This document shows, in pieces, positions 26,082-35,070 of a DNA stretch of 64,000 nucleotides (the first letter of the stretch is position 1; every line of letters starts with the position of its first letter). A program made the translations under genes and the position numbers. The notes below the pieces were generated by a model that worked only from the letters and a program-made list of their open reading frames with translations, was not told where the DNA came from and made no database searches. Source of the DNA: Cetobacterium sp. 8H (GTDB lineage Bacteria; Fusobacteriota; Fusobacteriia; Fusobacteriales; Fusobacteriaceae); assembly GCF_014250675.1 (NCBI RefSeq), contig NZ_JACHTG010000004.1, positions 1,489,501-1,553,500 on the forward strand, written 5' to 3'.

Positions 26082-27323
26082 ATGATAAATTTGAGAGAAA
26101 AATTTAATGTAACGGATGAGAAGTGGAATGACTGGAAGTGGCAAGTATCTAATAGAATAGAGACATTAGAGCAATTAGAAAGTTTAATGGCTTTAACTGA
26201 ACAAGAAAGAGAGGGTATTAAAAAATCACTTGAAACTATAAGAATGGGTATTACACCATACTATTTAAGTATTATGAATCCTGAAGATCCAAAATGCCCT
26301 GTTAGAATGCAAGCAGTACCATCTATAAATGAATTACATAGATCGGCAGCAGATCAACTTGATCCATTACATGAAGATGGAGATTCACCAGTTCCAGGAC
26401 TAACTCATAGATATCCAGATAGAGTACTTTTACTAGTTACGGATATGTGTTCAATGTATTGTAGACACTGTACAAGAAGAAGATTTGCAGGACAAACAGA
26501 TCAAGCAGTTCCTATGGATAGAATTGAAAAAGCAATAGAGTATATTAGAAATACTCCACAAGTAAGAGATGTACTTTTATCAGGAGGAGATCCATTACTT
26601 TTATCAGACGACAAATTAGAATATATCATTAGTAAATTAAGAGAAATACCTCATGTAGAAATTGTAAGACTAGGGTCAAGAACTCCTGTAGTTATGCCTC
26701 AAAGAATTACACCAGAACTTTGTAATATGTTAAAAAAATATCACCCAATCTGGTTAAATACTCACTTTAACCATTCTAAAGAGATTACACCAGAAGCAAT
26801 AAAAGCTTGTAATATGTTAGCAGATGCAGGAGTACCTTTAGGAAATCAGTCAGTTTTATTAAGAGGAATAAATGATTGTGTACATGTTATGAAAACATTA
26901 GTGCATGATTTAGTGAAAATGAGAGTAAGACCTTACTATATTTATCAATGTGACTTATCTATGGGAATTGAGCATTTTAGAACTCCTGTATCTAAGGGAA
27001 TTGAAATAATAGAAGGATTAAGAGGTCATACATCAGGATATGCAGTACCTACATTTGTTGTAGATGCCCCTGGTGGAGGAGGAAAAACTCCAGTAATGCC
27101 TAACTACATTATATCTCAGTCACCAGAAAAAGTTATTTTAAGAAATTTTGAAGGAGTTATCACAACTTATACTCAACCTACAAATTATGTAAACTCTTGT
27201 GAATGTGGTGTTTGTACAGGGGAAGAAAAAAAGAAACAGATTGGAGTAGCTGGATTAATTAGTGGGTGTGAAGAAACTTTAGAGCCAAGACAATTGGATA
27301 GAAAGAAAAGAAACGCACACTAA
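26082..27323 (+). CDS. kamA: lysine 2,3-aminomutase
   Basis: A 413-residue radical SAM, PLP-dependent aminomutase, first step of the pathway (L-lysine to L-beta-lysine). The iron-sulfur motif CSMYCRHC is near residues 122-129, followed by LSGGDPLLLSD. The C-terminus keeps the zinc-site cysteines (CECGVC). PLP-lysine is expected in the ...PGGGGKTPVMPNY segment. Its full length and motifs argue for a functional lysine enzyme rather than an EpmB or glutamate mutase homologue, and the operon context settles it. Confidence 0.96.
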   Translation: MINLREKFNVTDEKWNDWKWQVSNRIETLEQLESLMALTEQEREGIKKSLETIRMGITPYYLSIMNPEDPKCPVRMQAVPSINELHRSAADQLDPLHEDGDSPVPGLTHRYPDRVLLLVTDMCSMYCRHCTRRRFAGQTDQAVPMDRIEKAIEYIRNTPQVRDVLLSGGDPLLLSDDKLEYIISKLREIPHVEIVRLGSRTPVVMPQRITPELCNMLKKYHPIWLNTHFNHSKEITPEAIKACNMLADAGVPLGNQSVLLRGINDCVHVMKTLVHDLVKMRVRPYYIYQCDLSMGIEHFRTPVSKGIEIIEGLRGHTSGYAVPTFVVDAPGGGGKTPVMPNYIISQSPEKVILRNFEGVITTYTQPTNYVNSCECGVCTGEEKKKQIGVAGLISGCEETLEPRQLDRKKRNAH

Positions 27324-27348
27324 GAAATAGAGCGGAAGGAGAAAAACC

Positions 27349-28368
27349 ATGCCTTTTATAAATGACATAAAAAGATATAAAAGTATTGCAACAATTGGAT
27401 TAGAAAAGAATGTTGGAAAGACTGAGACTATGAATTATATCTTAAAAAGATTAAAAGGTGAAGGAGTTCTTGTAGGAGTTACATCTATTGGAATAGATGG
27501 AGAGATGATAGATGCAGTTACATCAACTCCAAAACCTGAAATAACAATATTTGAAGGGATGCTATTTGCAACTAGTGAAAAACATTATAAGAAAAAAAAA
27601 TTTCAAGCTGAGATACTAGGGGTGAGCGAACAATCGACCGCCCTTGGTCGATTGGTTGTATCTAGAGCAATAGGAGAGGGGAAAGTACTTCTATCAGGAC
27701 CTTCTAATAGTAGTTGGGTAAAGAAAGTAATAGATGAAATTTTAGAAAAAGGCGTGGATACAGTAATAGTTGATGGGGCCCTATCTCGATTGAGTGTAGG
27801 GTCTCCTATTATTACAGAAGGAATAGTTTTATCAACAGGAGCAGCAGTTTCATTAAGCACGGCCGAAGTCGTAAAAAAAACCAGACATGTTGTAAATCTT
27901 TTAAAACTAGATGCATTAGATGAAATAAAAACAAACAAACTGTTAGAGCTAGAAGATGGAATTTATAAAATAATATGGGAAAAAGATATAGTTAATAAAT
28001 TACCAATCAAATCTATTTTAAATTTTTCACAATTAGAAGAGAATATATTCAAGGAAGAGTGCTCTTTATATATAACTGGAGTTCTAACAGAAAGATTTAT
28101 AGATAATATATCTAAACAAAATTTTCTGAAAAATATAGAGATTATAGTTAAAGATTTTACAAAAATATTTGTCTCACCAGAAATTTTGAATAGATTTTTT
28201 AGAAATGGTGGGATGTTAAAAGTTTTACTAAATACAAAACTTATAGCCATAACAATTAATCCATTAGCACCATCAGGACATATATTAGATTCTAAAGAAT
28301 TAATAAAGGCTATAGAAGATTTTGCAGATGTTCCAGTTGTTAATCTAAGGGAGGAGATAGATGTTTAA
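27349..28368 (+). CDS. kamB: KamB, putative lysine 5,6-aminomutase reactivase subunit
   Basis: A 339-residue protein with a P-loop-like start (IGLEKNVGKTETMNYIL, residues 17-33), conserved in lysine fermentation operons between kamA and kamC. The homologue pair KamB/KamC is annotated in public databases as a reactivase for lysine 5,6-aminomutase; I know of this name but can see only the nucleotide-binding motif here. It overlaps kamC by 8 bases, which fits an obligate complex. A 24-bp perfect hairpin lies inside the gene at 27631-27654. Confidence 0.8.
   Translation: MPFINDIKRYKSIATIGLEKNVGKTETMNYILKRLKGEGVLVGVTSIGIDGEMIDAVTSTPKPEITIFEGMLFATSEKHYKKKKFQAEILGVSEQSTALGRLVVSRAIGEGKVLLSGPSNSSWVKKVIDEILEKGVDTVIVDGALSRLSVGSPIITEGIVLSTGAAVSLSTAEVVKKTRHVVNLLKLDALDEIKTNKLLELEDGIYKIIWEKDIVNKLPIKSILNFSQLEENIFKEECSLYITGVLTERFIDNISKQNFLKNIEIIVKDFTKIFVSPEILNRFFRNGGMLKVLLNTKLIAITINPLAPSGHILDSKELIKAIEDFADVPVVNLREEIDV
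27631..27654. repeat. inverted repeat inside kamB
   Basis: CAATCGACC and GGTCGATTG flank GCCCTT, a perfect 9-bp stem richer in G+C than its surroundings, entirely within codons of kamB. The reading frame is intact. It may be chance, or affect mRNA stability between kamA and kamDE. Confidence 0.5.
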
Positions 28369-29692
28369 AAAAATAGGATTTGATTACATAGTTGAAACCT
28401 TAGATATTATAAGCAAATTAGGAAAAAAAACGCTTAGAGAGATTGAATTTTCAAAAGATAGGATATTTTTAGAAAGAGAATATTCAAATTTAGAAAAAAC
28501 TATAAAGCTATTAGAAAATAATCCAAAATTATACAGCGTTTTAAAGAGAAAATTATCATCTTTAAAAGATATTAGCTTTACAATAGAAAGATTATCTAAT
28601 GGTTATCTATTAGATGATGTTGAACTTTTTGAAATTAAAATTTTTTCCATGATCTCCCAAGAGATATATGAAATTTTAGGTGAGGAATATAAATTTTTGG
28701 CCCCACAAAATTTGGAAAAAGTAATAGATATATTGGATCCAGATAAAAATAGAATAGCTAGTTTTCATATATATAGCTCCTACTCCATAGAACTATCTGA
28801 GGTTAGAAAGATGATAAAAGATACCAAAGATGAAACATTATATGAAACTGAGGTGCGGTTGGAAGATGATGTAAGAAAAGTTATTAGTAGGAAGTTATTA
28901 AATTATAATCAAATTTTGAAAAGTTCTGTAAGAAAATTAGGATATTTAGATTTTGTGCTTGCTAAAGCAAATCAAGTTTTAAAAATGGGTTTAACAAAAC
29001 CTAGTTTTACTGAAAAAACAAAGATTAAAGGAATGTTCAATCCAAAGGTATTAAAAGGACTTGAGCAAAAAAATAGAGAATATCAAAAGATAGATCTATC
29101 TCTATATAATGGTGTTACTATAATTACAGGAGCAAATATGTCTGGAAAAACACTGACTTTAAAAACGCTTGGATTAGTTCAAAAGATGGCTCAAATGGGA
29201 TTTTATGTTCCTGCAGAATCAGCTGAACTATTGATAGTTGATGAGGTTTGTGTACTTATAGGAGATTTGCAATCTTTAGAAGAAGGATTATCATCTTTTG
29301 CTGCTGAAATGTTAGAGGTGGACAGCATTATAAAAAAGATAAAAAAAGGAATACGACCTCTTGTTTTAATAGATGAACTTGCCAGAACGACAAATCCACA
29401 GGAGGGAAGAGCTCTTTTAAGAGGAGTAATAAATATTCTTAAAAACAATCTGATAGAATCTGTTATAACAACTCACTATGATCAGGTAGGAAGTGGTGTT
29501 GTTAAAATAAGAGTTGCTGGAATAAAAAAATCAGAAATAGATGAGAGCGTTACATTTAAAAATATAGAGGATTATATTGATTACTCTTTAATTGAAGTAG
29601 AGGATGAAAATGTTCCTGAAGAAGCATTAACAATAGCAAAATTATTGAAAATAGATGAAGAGATTATAAGTGAGTCATATAAGTATTTATAA
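28361..29692 (+). CDS. kamC: KamC, MutS-like ATPase of the lysine 5,6-aminomutase system
   Basis: A 443-residue MutS-superfamily protein without the mismatch-recognition domain. The ATPase has Walker A ITGANMSGKTLTLKT near residue 255, SSFAAEM (signature-like), Walker B LVLIDELARTTNP and the H-loop VITTHYDQ. The N-terminal half is helical, like the MutS lever/clamp. In place of DNA repair it is thought to serve the AdoCbl-dependent aminomutase, probably exchanging damaged cofactor, together with KamB. It overlaps kamB by 8 bases and precedes kamD by 12. Confidence 0.85.
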   Translation: MFKKIGFDYIVETLDIISKLGKKTLREIEFSKDRIFLEREYSNLEKTIKLLENNPKLYSVLKRKLSSLKDISFTIERLSNGYLLDDVELFEIKIFSMISQEIYEILGEEYKFLAPQNLEKVIDILDPDKNRIASFHIYSSYSIELSEVRKMIKDTKDETLYETEVRLEDDVRKVISRKLLNYNQILKSSVRKLGYLDFVLAKANQVLKMGLTKPSFTEKTKIKGMFNPKVLKGLEQKNREYQKIDLSLYNGVTIITGANMSGKTLTLKTLGLVQKMAQMGFYVPAESAELLIVDEVCVLIGDLQSLEEGLSSFAAEMLEVDSIIKKIKKGIRPLVLIDELARTTNPQEGRALLRGVINILKNNLIESVITTHYDQVGSGVVKIRVAGIKKSEIDESVTFKNIEDYIDYSLIEVEDENVPEEALTIAKLLKIDEEIISESYKYL

Positions 29693-29704
29693 GGAGGATA
29701 TTTG

Positions 29705-31264
29705 ATGTTTAAAAGTAAGTTGGGGTTAGATTTTAATAAGGTTGACAAGGCTAGAAATTTAGCTAAAAATATAGCGTTAGATGTTCAAAAATTTGTAGAT
29801 TCATATACAACAGTAGCTGTTGAAAGAACTATTTGCAGATTGTTAGAGATAGATGGAGTAAATGTTGATGAAGTTCCTTTACCAAACGTTCTTGTAGATC
29901 ATCTTAAAGATAAAGGAGTTTTATCTGAAGGAGTTATGTATTTTATAGGAAATGCAATGCTGGAAACAGGTTTAACACCTCAAGAAATAGCTGAAAAAGT
30001 TGCATCAGGAGAGTTAGACTTAACAAAAATTAAACAGCATTCCAAAGAAGAGGTACAAAAGAAAATAGAAGTTATAGCAGATAAAGTTGTAAATAGAATA
30101 AAAACAAATAGAGATCAAAGAGATAAGTATTTAGCAACAATAGGAGAGGGACCAAAACCATATTTATATGTAATAGTTGCTACAGGAAATATATATGAAG
30201 ATGTTATTCAAGCTCAAGCAGCAGCAAGACAAGGTGCAGATATAATAGCGGTAATCAGAACAACAGGACAAAGTTTACTAGACTATGTTCCTTACGGGGC
30301 AACAACAGAAGGATTTGGAGGAACTTTTGCCACTCAAGAGAATTTTAGAATTATGAGAAAAGCTCTTGATGAAGTTGGAGAAGAAGTTGGAAGATATATA
30401 AGATTATGTAACTATTGTTCGGGACTTTGTATGCCAGAAATAGCAGCAATGGGCGCATTGGAAAGATTAGATGTAATGTTAAATGATGCACTTTATGGTA
30501 TATTATTTAGAGATATAAATATGCAAAGAACTCTTGTAGATCAATTCTTCTCAAGAGTAATAAACGGATTTGCGGGTGTTATTATAAATACAGGTGAAGA
30601 TAACTATTTAACAACTGCAGATGCTGTTGAAAATGCTCATACAGTACTAGCATCAGATTTAATCAATGAACAGTTAGCATTTATGGCGGGTCTTCCAGAA
30701 GAGCAGATGGGACTTGGGCATGCATTTGAAATTGATCCAGAATTAGAAAATGGATTTTTACTAGAGCTAGCTCAAGCACAAATGACAAGAGAGATTTTCC
30801 CAAATGCACCACTAAAATATATGCCACCAACAAAGTTTATGACTGGAAATGTTTTTAAAGGGCATATACAAGATGCACTATTTAATCAAGTTGCTATTAT
30901 GACAGGGCAAGGGTTACAACTTCTAGGAATGATGACAGAAGCTATTCATACTCCATTTATGTCAGATAGATATTTAGCTATTGAGAATGCAAGATATATT
31001 TTTAATAATATGAGAGATTTTGGATCGGAAATAGAATTTAAAGCCGATGGTATAATTCAAAATAGAGCTAAAGAAGTTTTAGATAAATCTGTAAATTTAC
31101 TTGATAAAATGGTTGAAGATGGATTGTTCAATTCTTTAGAGAAAGGAACTTTTGCAGATATAAAAAGAAGTAGAACAGGTGGAAAAGGTTTAGCTGGAGT
31201 AGTTGAAAAAGGATCGAACTATATGAACCTATTTATTCCAAAAATGTTAGGAGGGTGTAAATAA
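29705..31264 (+). CDS. kamD: lysine 5,6-aminomutase alpha subunit
   Basis: A 519-residue catalytic TIM-barrel subunit of the adenosylcobalamin- and PLP-dependent mutase that moves the 6-amino group of beta-lysine (or D-lysine) to C5. Typical stretches are SKLGLDFNKVDKARNLAKNIA at the N-terminus, IRTTGQSLLDYVPYGATTEGFGGT and the C-terminal RSRTGGKGLAGVV. The ATG at 29705 is used rather than the overlapping TTG at 29702 because of spacing to AAGGAGG. Its stop overlaps the kamE start (TAATG). Confidence 0.95.
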   Translation: MFKSKLGLDFNKVDKARNLAKNIALDVQKFVDSYTTVAVERTICRLLEIDGVNVDEVPLPNVLVDHLKDKGVLSEGVMYFIGNAMLETGLTPQEIAEKVASGELDLTKIKQHSKEEVQKKIEVIADKVVNRIKTNRDQRDKYLATIGEGPKPYLYVIVATGNIYEDVIQAQAAARQGADIIAVIRTTGQSLLDYVPYGATTEGFGGTFATQENFRIMRKALDEVGEEVGRYIRLCNYCSGLCMPEIAAMGALERLDVMLNDALYGILFRDINMQRTLVDQFFSRVINGFAGVIINTGEDNYLTTADAVENAHTVLASDLINEQLAFMAGLPEEQMGLGHAFEIDPELENGFLLELAQAQMTREIFPNAPLKYMPPTKFMTGNVFKGHIQDALFNQVAIMTGQGLQLLGMMTEAIHTPFMSDRYLAIENARYIFNNMRDFGSEIEFKADGIIQNRAKEVLDKSVNLLDKMVEDGLFNSLEKGTFADIKRSRTGGKGLAGVVEKGSNYMNLFIPKMLGGCK

Positions 31265-32052
31265 TGAGCGGTGGATTATATTCAATGGAAGGAAGAGATT
31301 TTGATACAACACTTGATTTGAAAGCTGTTAAACCGTATGGAGATACAATGAATGATGGGAAGACTCATCTATCATTTACACTACCTGTACCAGCTGGAGC
31401 AGAGGGTGTAGAAGCAGCAAAACAACTTATGAAAAAGATGGGATTTGAAAATCCTCAAGTATCATATTATAAAGAGTTGACAAAAGGATTTACATTTTTT
31501 AACTGCTATGGTAGTTGCACACATACAGTAGATTATGAAACAATATATGTTCCTAAAGTAGAATCTACAACTTGGTCTATGGAAGAAACTGATAAATTTA
31601 TAAAAGAACATATTGGAAGAAAAATTGTAATATTAGGTGCTAGTACTGGAACTGATGCTCATACAGTTGGAATAGACGCTGTTATGAATATGAAGGGATA
31701 TGCGGGGCACTATGGACTAGAAAGATATGAGATGGTAGAGGCTCTAAATATGGGAAGTCAGGTATTGAACGAAGATTTTATAGCGAAAGCTTTAGAAATA
31801 AATGCAGATGTACTACTGGTTTCGCAGACTGTTACTCAAAAAGATGTTCATATTAAAAACTTAGTTGAACTAATTGAGATGTTAGAAGCTGAAGGATTAA
31901 GAGATAAGATGTTAGTAATCTGTGGTGGAGCTAGAATTACTCATGAGCTTGCTAAAGAACTTGGTTATGATGCTGGATTCGGAACAGGAACGTATGCGGA
32001 TGATGTAGCTTCATATGCAGTTCAAGAATTAGAAAGAAGATTAAAAAAATAA
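31264..32052 (+). CDS. kamE: lysine 5,6-aminomutase beta (cobalamin-binding) subunit
   Basis: A 262-residue B12-binding subunit. His133 in TDAHTVGID is the base-off cobalt ligand and Lys144 in NMKGYAG is the PLP lysine; both fall at the positions numbered in the well-studied clostridial enzyme. The Rossmann domain occupies the C-terminal half. Translation is coupled to kamD by the TAATG overlap. A terminator follows at 32057-32088, ending the main operon. Confidence 0.95.
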   Translation: MSGGLYSMEGRDFDTTLDLKAVKPYGDTMNDGKTHLSFTLPVPAGAEGVEAAKQLMKKMGFENPQVSYYKELTKGFTFFNCYGSCTHTVDYETIYVPKVESTTWSMEETDKFIKEHIGRKIVILGASTGTDAHTVGIDAVMNMKGYAGHYGLERYEMVEALNMGSQVLNEDFIAKALEINADVLLVSQTVTQKDVHIKNLVELIEMLEAEGLRDKMLVICGGARITHELAKELGYDAGFGTGTYADDVASYAVQELERRLKK

Positions 32053-32056
32053 ACTA

Positions 32057-32088
32057 AAGGGGTATACATATGTGTACCCCCTTTTTTT
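32057..32088 (+). terminator. terminator of the lysine operon
   Basis: GGGGTATACA pairs with TGTGTACCCC around a 2-base loop, followed by a run of seven T's. The phzF-like gene begins 12 bp further on, so it is probably read partly by readthrough. Confidence 0.8.
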
Positions 32089-32100
32089 AAAGGAGAGAAA

Positions 32101-32910
32101 ATGGAATATGTAGTAGATGTATTTACACATAAAACAAAGGGTGGAAATAAAGCAGGAGTTATTTTTAATAAAGAAGAGATACCACTTTCTGAATGTCAGA
32201 AAATAGCGACAAGACTAAATTTATCAGAAACAGTTTTTATTAAAAAAATAGATTCTAATATATTTGAACTTAATTTTTTTACTCCAAAATGCGAGATAGA
32301 ATTTTGTGGACATGCTTCTTTAGCAGCTTTTTATATATTAAAAAAACTAAAAATGATAGGAGAAGGGAAATATATAGCGCGTTTAAAGTTTATAGAATTG
32401 AGTGTAATTGTTGAAAAAAATAAAATATTTTTAGAGCAAGATGATATTATCCTATCTGATGTTATAGATAAAAACAGTATACTAGAGTCTTTAAGATTAA
32501 AAAATGATGAATTAGATAAAAAAATGGATATAAGAATAGCATATAGTGGTTTAAGAGATATACTTATTCCTGTAAGAGATAGAAATATTCTTAATAATTT
32601 AAAAATAAATTTTAAAAAGATAGAGGAAATATCAAAAGTCAATAATGTTGTAGGATATCATGTTTACTGTATAGAAAATGATAAAATATATTGTAGAAAT
32701 TTTGCACCACTTTATGGAATAGAAGAAGAGCCAGCAACAGGAAGTTCAAATGGTGCACTTTTTGGATATTTATATATAAACTCTATCATAAAAGAAGTTC
32801 AGCCCATAGCATATCAGGGTGAAAACTATGGGCAAATATCTAAAGTGTTAGGTAAGATAGAGCAGAAAGAAAATAATAAAATAAAAGTATACATAGGAAG
32901 TGAATTTTAG
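32101..32910 (+). CDS. PhzF-family isomerase/epimerase-like protein
   Basis: A 269-residue protein of the PhzF/diaminopimelate-epimerase fold. The catalytic glutamate of the family is visible as Glu43 in NLSETVFI, and the C-terminal EEPATGSSNGAL and EFCGHASLAA loops are typical substrate-binding segments. Stand-alone PhzF homologues have mostly unknown substrates. It has its own RBS (AAGGAGAG) and comes after the lysine operon terminator. Its last bases overlap the stop codon of the convergent ABC ATPase gene. Confidence 0.82.
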   Translation: MEYVVDVFTHKTKGGNKAGVIFNKEEIPLSECQKIATRLNLSETVFIKKIDSNIFELNFFTPKCEIEFCGHASLAAFYILKKLKMIGEGKYIARLKFIELSVIVEKNKIFLEQDDIILSDVIDKNSILESLRLKNDELDKKMDIRIAYSGLRDILIPVRDRNILNNLKINFKKIEEISKVNNVVGYHVYCIENDKIYCRNFAPLYGIEEEPATGSSNGALFGYLYINSIIKEVQPIAYQGENYGQISKVLGKIEQKENNKIKVYIGSEF

Positions 32911-33500
32911 AATTCAATAATCCTAGTAGAAATTTTGTTAACAAAATCCATTTCGTGACTAACTATAATCATAGTTATGCCTTGTGAAGCTTTAAGGTCC
33001 TCAATTACAGATAGAACCTCTTGGGTCATGAAAGGATCTAGGGCAGATGTAGGTTCGTCAAATAACAGGATTTCAGGGTCTTTAGCAAGAGCTCTTGCTA
33101 TAGCAACACGTTGTTTTTGTCCACCAGATAGATATTTAGGAAAAGTATTCCATTTATCTTCTAAACCTACTTTTTTTAAAAGAGAAAAGGCTTTTTCTTT
33201 AGCTTTCTCTTTATCTATCTTATCTACAACTATTAGAGGTTCAATAATATTTTCTAAAACTGTTTTATGTGGAAATAGGTTGAAATTTTGAAAAACCATT
33301 CCCATTTTATTTCGATCACAGATAATAGAGCCAGAATCGATTTTTTCAAGACCAATAAGACAACGTAAAAAAGTAGATTTACCTTTTCCAGAAGGACCTA
33401 TAATAGAAACTATTTCCCCTTGAAGTATATCTAAGTTTAAATTTTTAAAGATAGAATTTTCACCAAAATTTTTATTTAAATTTCTAATTTTTATAGCCAT
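32907..33500 (-). CDS. short polar amino acid (histidine) ABC transporter ATPase
   Basis: A 197-residue ATPase with all core motifs: Walker A GPSGKGKST, Q-loop VFQNFNLFP, signature LSGGQKQR, Walker B LLFDEPTSALDP and H-loop SHEMDF. GlnQ/HisP proteins are usually near 240-255 residues; this one stops right after the H-loop region (NKISTRIIEF) and also lacks about 15 residues before the Q-loop. The stop overlaps the 3' end of phzF, so the C-terminal tail may have been lost there. It overlaps the permease gene by one base and is the last gene of the transporter. Confidence 0.85.
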   Translation of the reverse strand: MAIKIRNLNKNFGENSIFKNLNLDILQGEIVSIIGPSGKGKSTFLRCLIGLEKIDSGSIICDRNKMGMVFQNFNLFPHKTVLENIIEPLIVVDKIDKEKAKEKAFSLLKKVGLEDKWNTFPKYLSGGQKQRVAIARALAKDPEILLFDEPTSALDPFMTQEVLSVIEDLKASQGITMIIVSHEMDFVNKISTRIIEF

Positions 33501-34126
33501 TATATCATCACCTTTTTTTCAATATATTTTAAAGCAAGAATTATAATAGTAGATATCCCTAGATATATAAGAGCACAAATTATAAAAGGGGAGATAGTAA
33601 AATCTCTAGTTACAATCTCTTTAGAGTTTCTTAAAATTTCTGCCATTCCAATTGCAGAAACTAAAGATGTATCTTTTATAAGAGCAATCGCTTCATTTGA
33701 AAGAGCAGGTAATGCAGTTATTAAACTTTGAGGAAGGATTATCTTTTTCATGGTTTGCCAATAGTTATATCCTAAAACCTGTGCAGCTTCATATTGACCT
33801 ACATCTATCCCTAAAATGCTACCACGGAATATTTCAGATATATATGCTGAGTAATTGATAGTAAATGTTATAAGAGCAGCGTTAAAGGGCTCTAAAGTGA
33901 TACCGACTATAGGAAGACCATAGTAAACAAAGAAGAGTTGAAGAAGTAATGGTGTCCCTCTAAAAACCCATGTGTAAAATTGGATACTAAAATTTAAAAT
34001 ATTATATTTTGAGACTCTTCCAAGAGATAAAAGAATACCTAAAGGAAGAGCTAAAATAAGTGTAAAAAAATAAAGTTTAAGCGATAAACCTAGACCTTGT
34101 AAGATATAAAGCAGATTGTTTTCCAT
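33500..34126 (-). CDS. polar amino acid ABC transporter permease
   Basis: A 208-residue inner-membrane permease of the HisQM/GlnP family with about five spans. The ATPase-coupling EAA loop is visible as EAAQVLGYNYWQTMKKIILPQSLITALPAL. Only one permease gene is present, so the transporter is probably a homodimer. It lies between the binding protein (20 bp upstream) and the ATPase (TAATG overlap). The His leader upstream suggests histidine as substrate. Confidence 0.9.
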   Translation of the reverse strand: MENNLLYILQGLGLSLKLYFFTLILALPLGILLSLGRVSKYNILNFSIQFYTWVFRGTPLLLQLFFVYYGLPIVGITLEPFNAALITFTINYSAYISEIFRGSILGIDVGQYEAAQVLGYNYWQTMKKIILPQSLITALPALSNEAIALIKDTSLVSAIGMAEILRNSKEIVTRDFTISPFIICALIYLGISTIIILALKYIEKKVMI

Positions 34127-34146
34127 AAAATTTCCATCCTTAAAAT

Positions 34147-34908
34147 TTAATTATTTCCGAACCATTTTTTATAGATGGAATCGAAAGTACCATCTTCTAT
34201 TATAGAAGCAAGAGCTTTGTCTAGTTCATCCTTAAGAGCAATATCATTTTTTCTTAATCCAACTCCAACGTTTTCTTTAGCTAGAGTTTCATTTAAAATT
34301 AGAAATCCATCTTTTTTTGAGATATAGTATTTTCCAACAACTGCATCTACAACAACTGCATCTGTTCGTCCTGCTTCTAAATCTAAAAGAGCTTCAACAT
34401 TTGTAGGATATTTTTTAACTTCGCCAATTGATTTAGATATTTGTGAATTCTCTAATGCAAAGTAAGAAGTACTTCCCATTTGAACTCCTATTTTTTTATT
34501 ACTTAAATCATTTAGTTTAGTTATGTTATTACTTCTAGTGATAATAATTTGATCATCATTAAAATATGGTTTAGAAAATCCTATTTGTTTTTGACGACTT
34601 TCAGTAATTGTTAATCCATTCCAGATAAGATCAATTTTTTTACTTCTTAAATCAAAAATAATTCCGTCCCATTCACAAGCTTTAAATATAGGTTTAACCC
34701 CCATTCTTTTAGTTACTTCTTTAGCTAAATCAATATCAAATCCTACTATATTTCCTTGTTTATCACGAAACCCCATAGGAGCAAAAGTATCATCAAGCCC
34801 AATAACGAGTTCACCTTTTTCTAAGATGTCAGTAAAAGATTTATCTTTTGCGAAAGATAAAGAAAATAAAGTAAATAGAAAAATAACAATTGTTAATAAT
34901 TTTTTCAT
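34147..34908 (-). CDS. periplasmic amino acid-binding protein (predicted histidine)
   Basis: A 253-residue SBP family 3 protein. It begins with a Sec signal peptide (MKKLLTIVIFLFTLFSLSFA) with a likely cut after SFA. The mature N-terminus GELVIGLDDTFAPMGFRDKQGNIVGFDIDLA is the classic ligand-binding lobe. It is the first gene of the three-gene transporter and follows a leader peptide with four His codons and an intrinsic terminator; histidine specificity is inferred from that leader, not from binding residues. RBS AAAGGAGG. Confidence 0.9.
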   Translation of the reverse strand: MKKLLTIVIFLFTLFSLSFAKDKSFTDILEKGELVIGLDDTFAPMGFRDKQGNIVGFDIDLAKEVTKRMGVKPIFKACEWDGIIFDLRSKKIDLIWNGLTITESRQKQIGFSKPYFNDDQIIITRSNNITKLNDLSNKKIGVQMGSTSYFALENSQISKSIGEVKKYPTNVEALLDLEAGRTDAVVVDAVVGKYYISKKDGFLILNETLAKENVGVGLRKNDIALKDELDKALASIIEDGTFDSIYKKWFGNN

Positions 34909-34936
34909 AATTAAAACCTCCTTTAAATATAGAAAA

Positions 34937-34970
34937 GCAAAAAGCCACCTAGAATATATCTAGATGGCTA
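34937..34970 (-). terminator. attenuator terminator before the histidine transporter
   Basis: On the minus strand AGCCATCTAGA pairs with TCTAGGTGGCT, followed by TTTTTGC. It lies between the His leader peptide and the binding-protein gene, the normal place for an attenuator. Its 5' arm (CATCTAGATA) could instead pair with TATCTATGATG at about 34994-35004, with one bulged base. Confidence 0.75.
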
Positions 34971-34993
34971 CAAAAGAAAATCATATTTTCGTT

Positions 34994-35048
34994 GTCATCA
35001 TAGATACAGACTCAAGTTTTTAAAAAACAACAAGAGTCTGCATCTATG
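34994..35048 (-). promoter_or_regulatory. competing hairpin of the His attenuator
   Basis: CATAGATGCAGACTC and GAGTCTGTATCTATG (minus strand) form a 15-bp stem with one mismatch. The 3' arm extends to TATCTATGATG, which can also pair with the His-codon region (CATCATAGATA) or with the terminator arm, and the 5' arm can pair with AGAGTTTG just after the leader stop codon. These mutually exclusive pairings are the pattern expected for ribosome-controlled attenuation; which fold wins was not computed. Confidence 0.6.
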
Positions 35049-35070
35049 AAAAATTCATAAAAAACAAACT

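Noticed and set aside
32880-32910. A frameshift at the end of the ABC ATPase gene
   Set aside because: The other two frames beyond the stop run through the reverse complement of phzF and show no recognisable continuation of the ATPase C-terminal tail; a simple short gene fits better.
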